Position numbers and translations under genes: made by a program | In this document: in pieces, positions 4,506-5,978 of the stretch | Layout of the letters: the number at the start of each line of letters is the position of its first letter | How positions within the stretch are numbered: the first letter of the stretch is position 1 | Notes under the pieces: generated by a model | Seen by the model: only the letters and a program-made list of their open reading frames with translations | The model's database searches: none | What the model was told of the DNA's origin: nothing | Source: an uncultured Sutterella sp. | GTDB lineage: Bacteria > Pseudomonadota > Gammaproteobacteria > Burkholderiales > Burkholderiaceae_F | DNA length: 5,978 bases | NCBI GenBank assembly: GCA_902493085.1 | Contig: CABUOH010000082.1 | Coordinates: 1 to 5,978 of the forward strand | Direction: 5' to 3'

Positions 4506-5978
4506 TCACTCGGCGGCCGAAGCGCCGAAAGCCTCTTCTCGCAGACGCTTGATCTCCTCTCGCACCTTTGCGGCCTTCTCGAAATCAAGGTTTCGCGCGA
4601 AGTCCATCATTCGAGTCTCGAGCTCCTTGAGCTTTGCACTGAGGCTCGTCTCATCGAGCGCACCGTAATCAGCCTCCTTGCCGTGCCCCGAATCCGGCCT
4701 TGCAACGTCAGGGCCGCGGTAGACGCCGTCGATGATGTCTCGAATCTCTTTTTTGACGCCACGAGGCACGATGCCGTGCTCAGCGTTGTAGGCGAGTTGC
4801 TTCTCACGTCGGCGTTCCGTCTCGGCGAGCGCACGCGTCATCGAGTCCGTCATGCGGTCCGCGTATAGAATGGCCCGGCCGTTGAGGTTTCGAGCGGCGC
4901 GGCCGATCGTCTGAATCAACGAACGTTCGCTTCGCAGGAACCCTTCCTTGTCGGCGTCAAGAATGGCGACGAGAGACACTTCAGGAATATCGAGCCCTTC
5001 ACGGAGCAGATTGATCCCGACAAGCACGTCGAACTTGCCCGCACGCAGATCCCTGATGATCTCGACGCGTTCAACGGTATCGATGTCGGAATGGAGGTAC
5101 CTTACGCGCACCCCGTGTTCGGAGAGAAAATCCGTGAGGTCTTCCGCCATTCTTTTCGTGAGAGTCGTCACAAGCACGCGCTCTTTCTTCTTCACCGTGA
5201 CGGTGATCTCGGAAAGCAGATCGTCGACCTGAGTGACGGCTGGACGCACTTCGACCTCGGGGTCAACGAGTCCTGTTGGACGCACGACCTGTTCGACCAC
5301 CTCGTCCGAGCTCTTCTGGAGCTCATAATCGGCCGGTGTGGCCGAGACAAAGATGCTGCGGCGCATCTTGCGTTCGAATTCATCGAATCGGAGCGGCCGG
5401 TTGTCAAGCGCGGAAGGCAGGCGGAAACCGTAGTTGACGAGGGTCTCCTTGCGGGCTCGGTCGCCGCGGTACATGCCTCCCAGCTGCCCCATCATTACAT
5501 GGCTTTCGTCGAAGAACATGATGCTGTCGGACGGGAGATAGTCGATGAGGCAGGGCGGCGCTTCCCCCGGCGCAAGGCCCGTGAGGTGGCGCGAATAGTT
5601 TTCAATGCCCTTGCAGAAGCCCACCTGATCAAGCATCTCGAGGTCAAACATCGTGCGCTGCTGCAGGCGCTGCGCCTCGACGATGCGATCATCCGCGTAG
5701 AGTTCAGCCAGACGGTCCTTAAGTTCAGCCCTAATCCCCGCCATGGCTCGAACAACCTCCTCGCGAGGCGTGACGTAGTGACTTGCTGGATAGACGACGA
5801 AGCGAGACACTTTCTGCTCAATACGCCCCGTGAGCGGATCAAACAAACGCACGGCCTCAACCTCGTCATCAAAAAGTTCTATGCGAACCGCGCTCTCGGC
5901 ATGCTCGGCCGGGAAAACGTCGATCGTATCCCCGCGAACTCGGAAAGTGCCGCGAACGAAGTCCGTATCGGTGCGGTG
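4506..5978 (-). CDS. uvrB: UvrB, excinuclease ABC subunit B (N-terminal part cut by window edge)
   Basis: DNA damage-verification helicase of nucleotide excision repair; it is loaded by UvrA and then recruits UvrC. The window holds the last 490 residues of a protein normally about 670-680 long; the frame stays open to position 5978, so the Walker A motif and beta-hairpin lie outside. Fragment landmarks: [11 protein letters not shown] near the start, [18 protein letters not shown] at about 157-160 (Walker B/motif II), [19 protein letters not shown] at 212, RPTGLVDP at 233, [44 protein letters not shown] helicase motif V near 323-345, QTIGRAARN (motif VI) at 356-364, and a C-terminal UVR domain (about 447-482) containing [16 protein letters not shown]. 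No lesion is visible in the part shown. It precedes the phosphatase gene by 193 bases. Confidence 0.97.
   Translation of the reverse strand, partial: HRTDTDFVRGTFRVRGDTIDVFPAEHAESAVRIELFDDEVEAVRLFDPLTGRIEQKVSRFVVYPASHYVTPREEVVRAMAGIRAELKDRLAELYADDRIVEAQRLQQRTMFDLEMLDQVGFCKGIENYSRHLTGLAPGEAPPCLIDYLPSDSIMFFDESHVMMGQLGGMYRGDRARKETLVNYGFRLPSALDNRPLRFDEFERKMRRSIFVSATPADYELQKSSDEVVEQVVRPTGLVDPEVEVRPAVTQVDDLLSEITVTVKKKERVLVTTLTKRMAEDLTDFLSEHGVRVRYLHSDIDTVERVEIIRDLRAGKFDVLVGINLLREGLDIPEVSLVAILDADKEGFLRSERSLIQTIGRAARNLNGRAILYADRMTDSMTRALAETERRREKQLAYNAEHGIVPRGVKKEIRDIIDGVYRGPDVARPDSGHGKEADYGALDETSLSAKLKELETRMMDFARNLDFEKAAKVREEIKRLREEAFGASAAE

Noticed and set aside
3905..4552. 215-codon plus-strand open frame opposite the phosphatase gene
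   Set aside because: It runs across the conserved phosphatase gene and the end of uvrB in antisense; no ribosome site or domain supports it.
5850..5852. GTG at 5852 as the start of uvrB
   Set aside because: The frame continues upstream without a stop to the window edge and encodes typical UvrB sequence ([20 protein letters not shown]), so the true start is outside the window.
1..5978. search for a novel gene system, mobile element, CRISPR array, tRNA or rRNA
   Set aside because: Coding density is high, every gene belongs to a well-known family, and no terminal repeats, transposase, spaced repeats or RNA gene signatures were found.

Overview
The window holds a conserved housekeeping block of a proteobacterium, and all its genes lie on the minus strand. 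In transcription order (right to left) they are: uvrB (3' three quarters), a low-molecular-weight protein tyrosine phosphatase gene, then the iron-sulfur cluster (ISC) assembly operon iscR-iscS-iscU-iscA-hscB-hscA, with hscA cut off by the left edge. The fixed order uvrB / LMW phosphatase / iscR, and HscB features such as the NTxMPADFLM stretch, point to Betaproteobacteria, most likely Burkholderiales. A gut lineage such as Sutterellaceae is possible, but I cannot settle the genus from this sequence.

Right part (about 3751-5978): uvrB enters from the right edge with the helicase-like core and C-terminal UVR domain of the excision-repair damage-recognition subunit. A 193-base gap with two hairpins separates it from the phosphatase gene, which most likely starts at a GTG at 4312. 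That gene ends 19 bases before a perfect 28-bp palindrome that reads as a bidirectional intrinsic terminator and isolates the isc operon from upstream transcription.

Control region (about 3593-3750): between the terminator and iscR there are two palindromes, centred 34 bp apart, that resemble Type 1 IscR binding sites. They overlap the candidate promoters. IscR itself is best started at a TTG codon at 3592, where its cluster ligands fall at residues 92, 98, 104 and 107, as in E. coli. The arrangement predicts autorepression of the operon by cluster-loaded IscR.

Left part (1-3592): IscS (cysteine desulfurase) supplies sulfur to the scaffold IscU, IscA is an A-type cluster carrier, and HscB with HscA form the J-protein/Hsp70 pair that releases clusters from IscU. 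All catalytic and cluster-binding residues inspected are present. fdx and possibly iscX would be expected beyond the left edge. The iscR-iscS and iscS-iscU gaps (84-87 and 75 bases) contain inverted repeats that may tune expression within the operon, whereas iscU-iscA are only 6 bases apart.

I see no mobile element, CRISPR array, tRNA, rRNA or unknown gene. No new gene system is visible. The points worth a second look are regulatory: the IscR operators, the TTG start of iscR, and the intercistronic hairpins.
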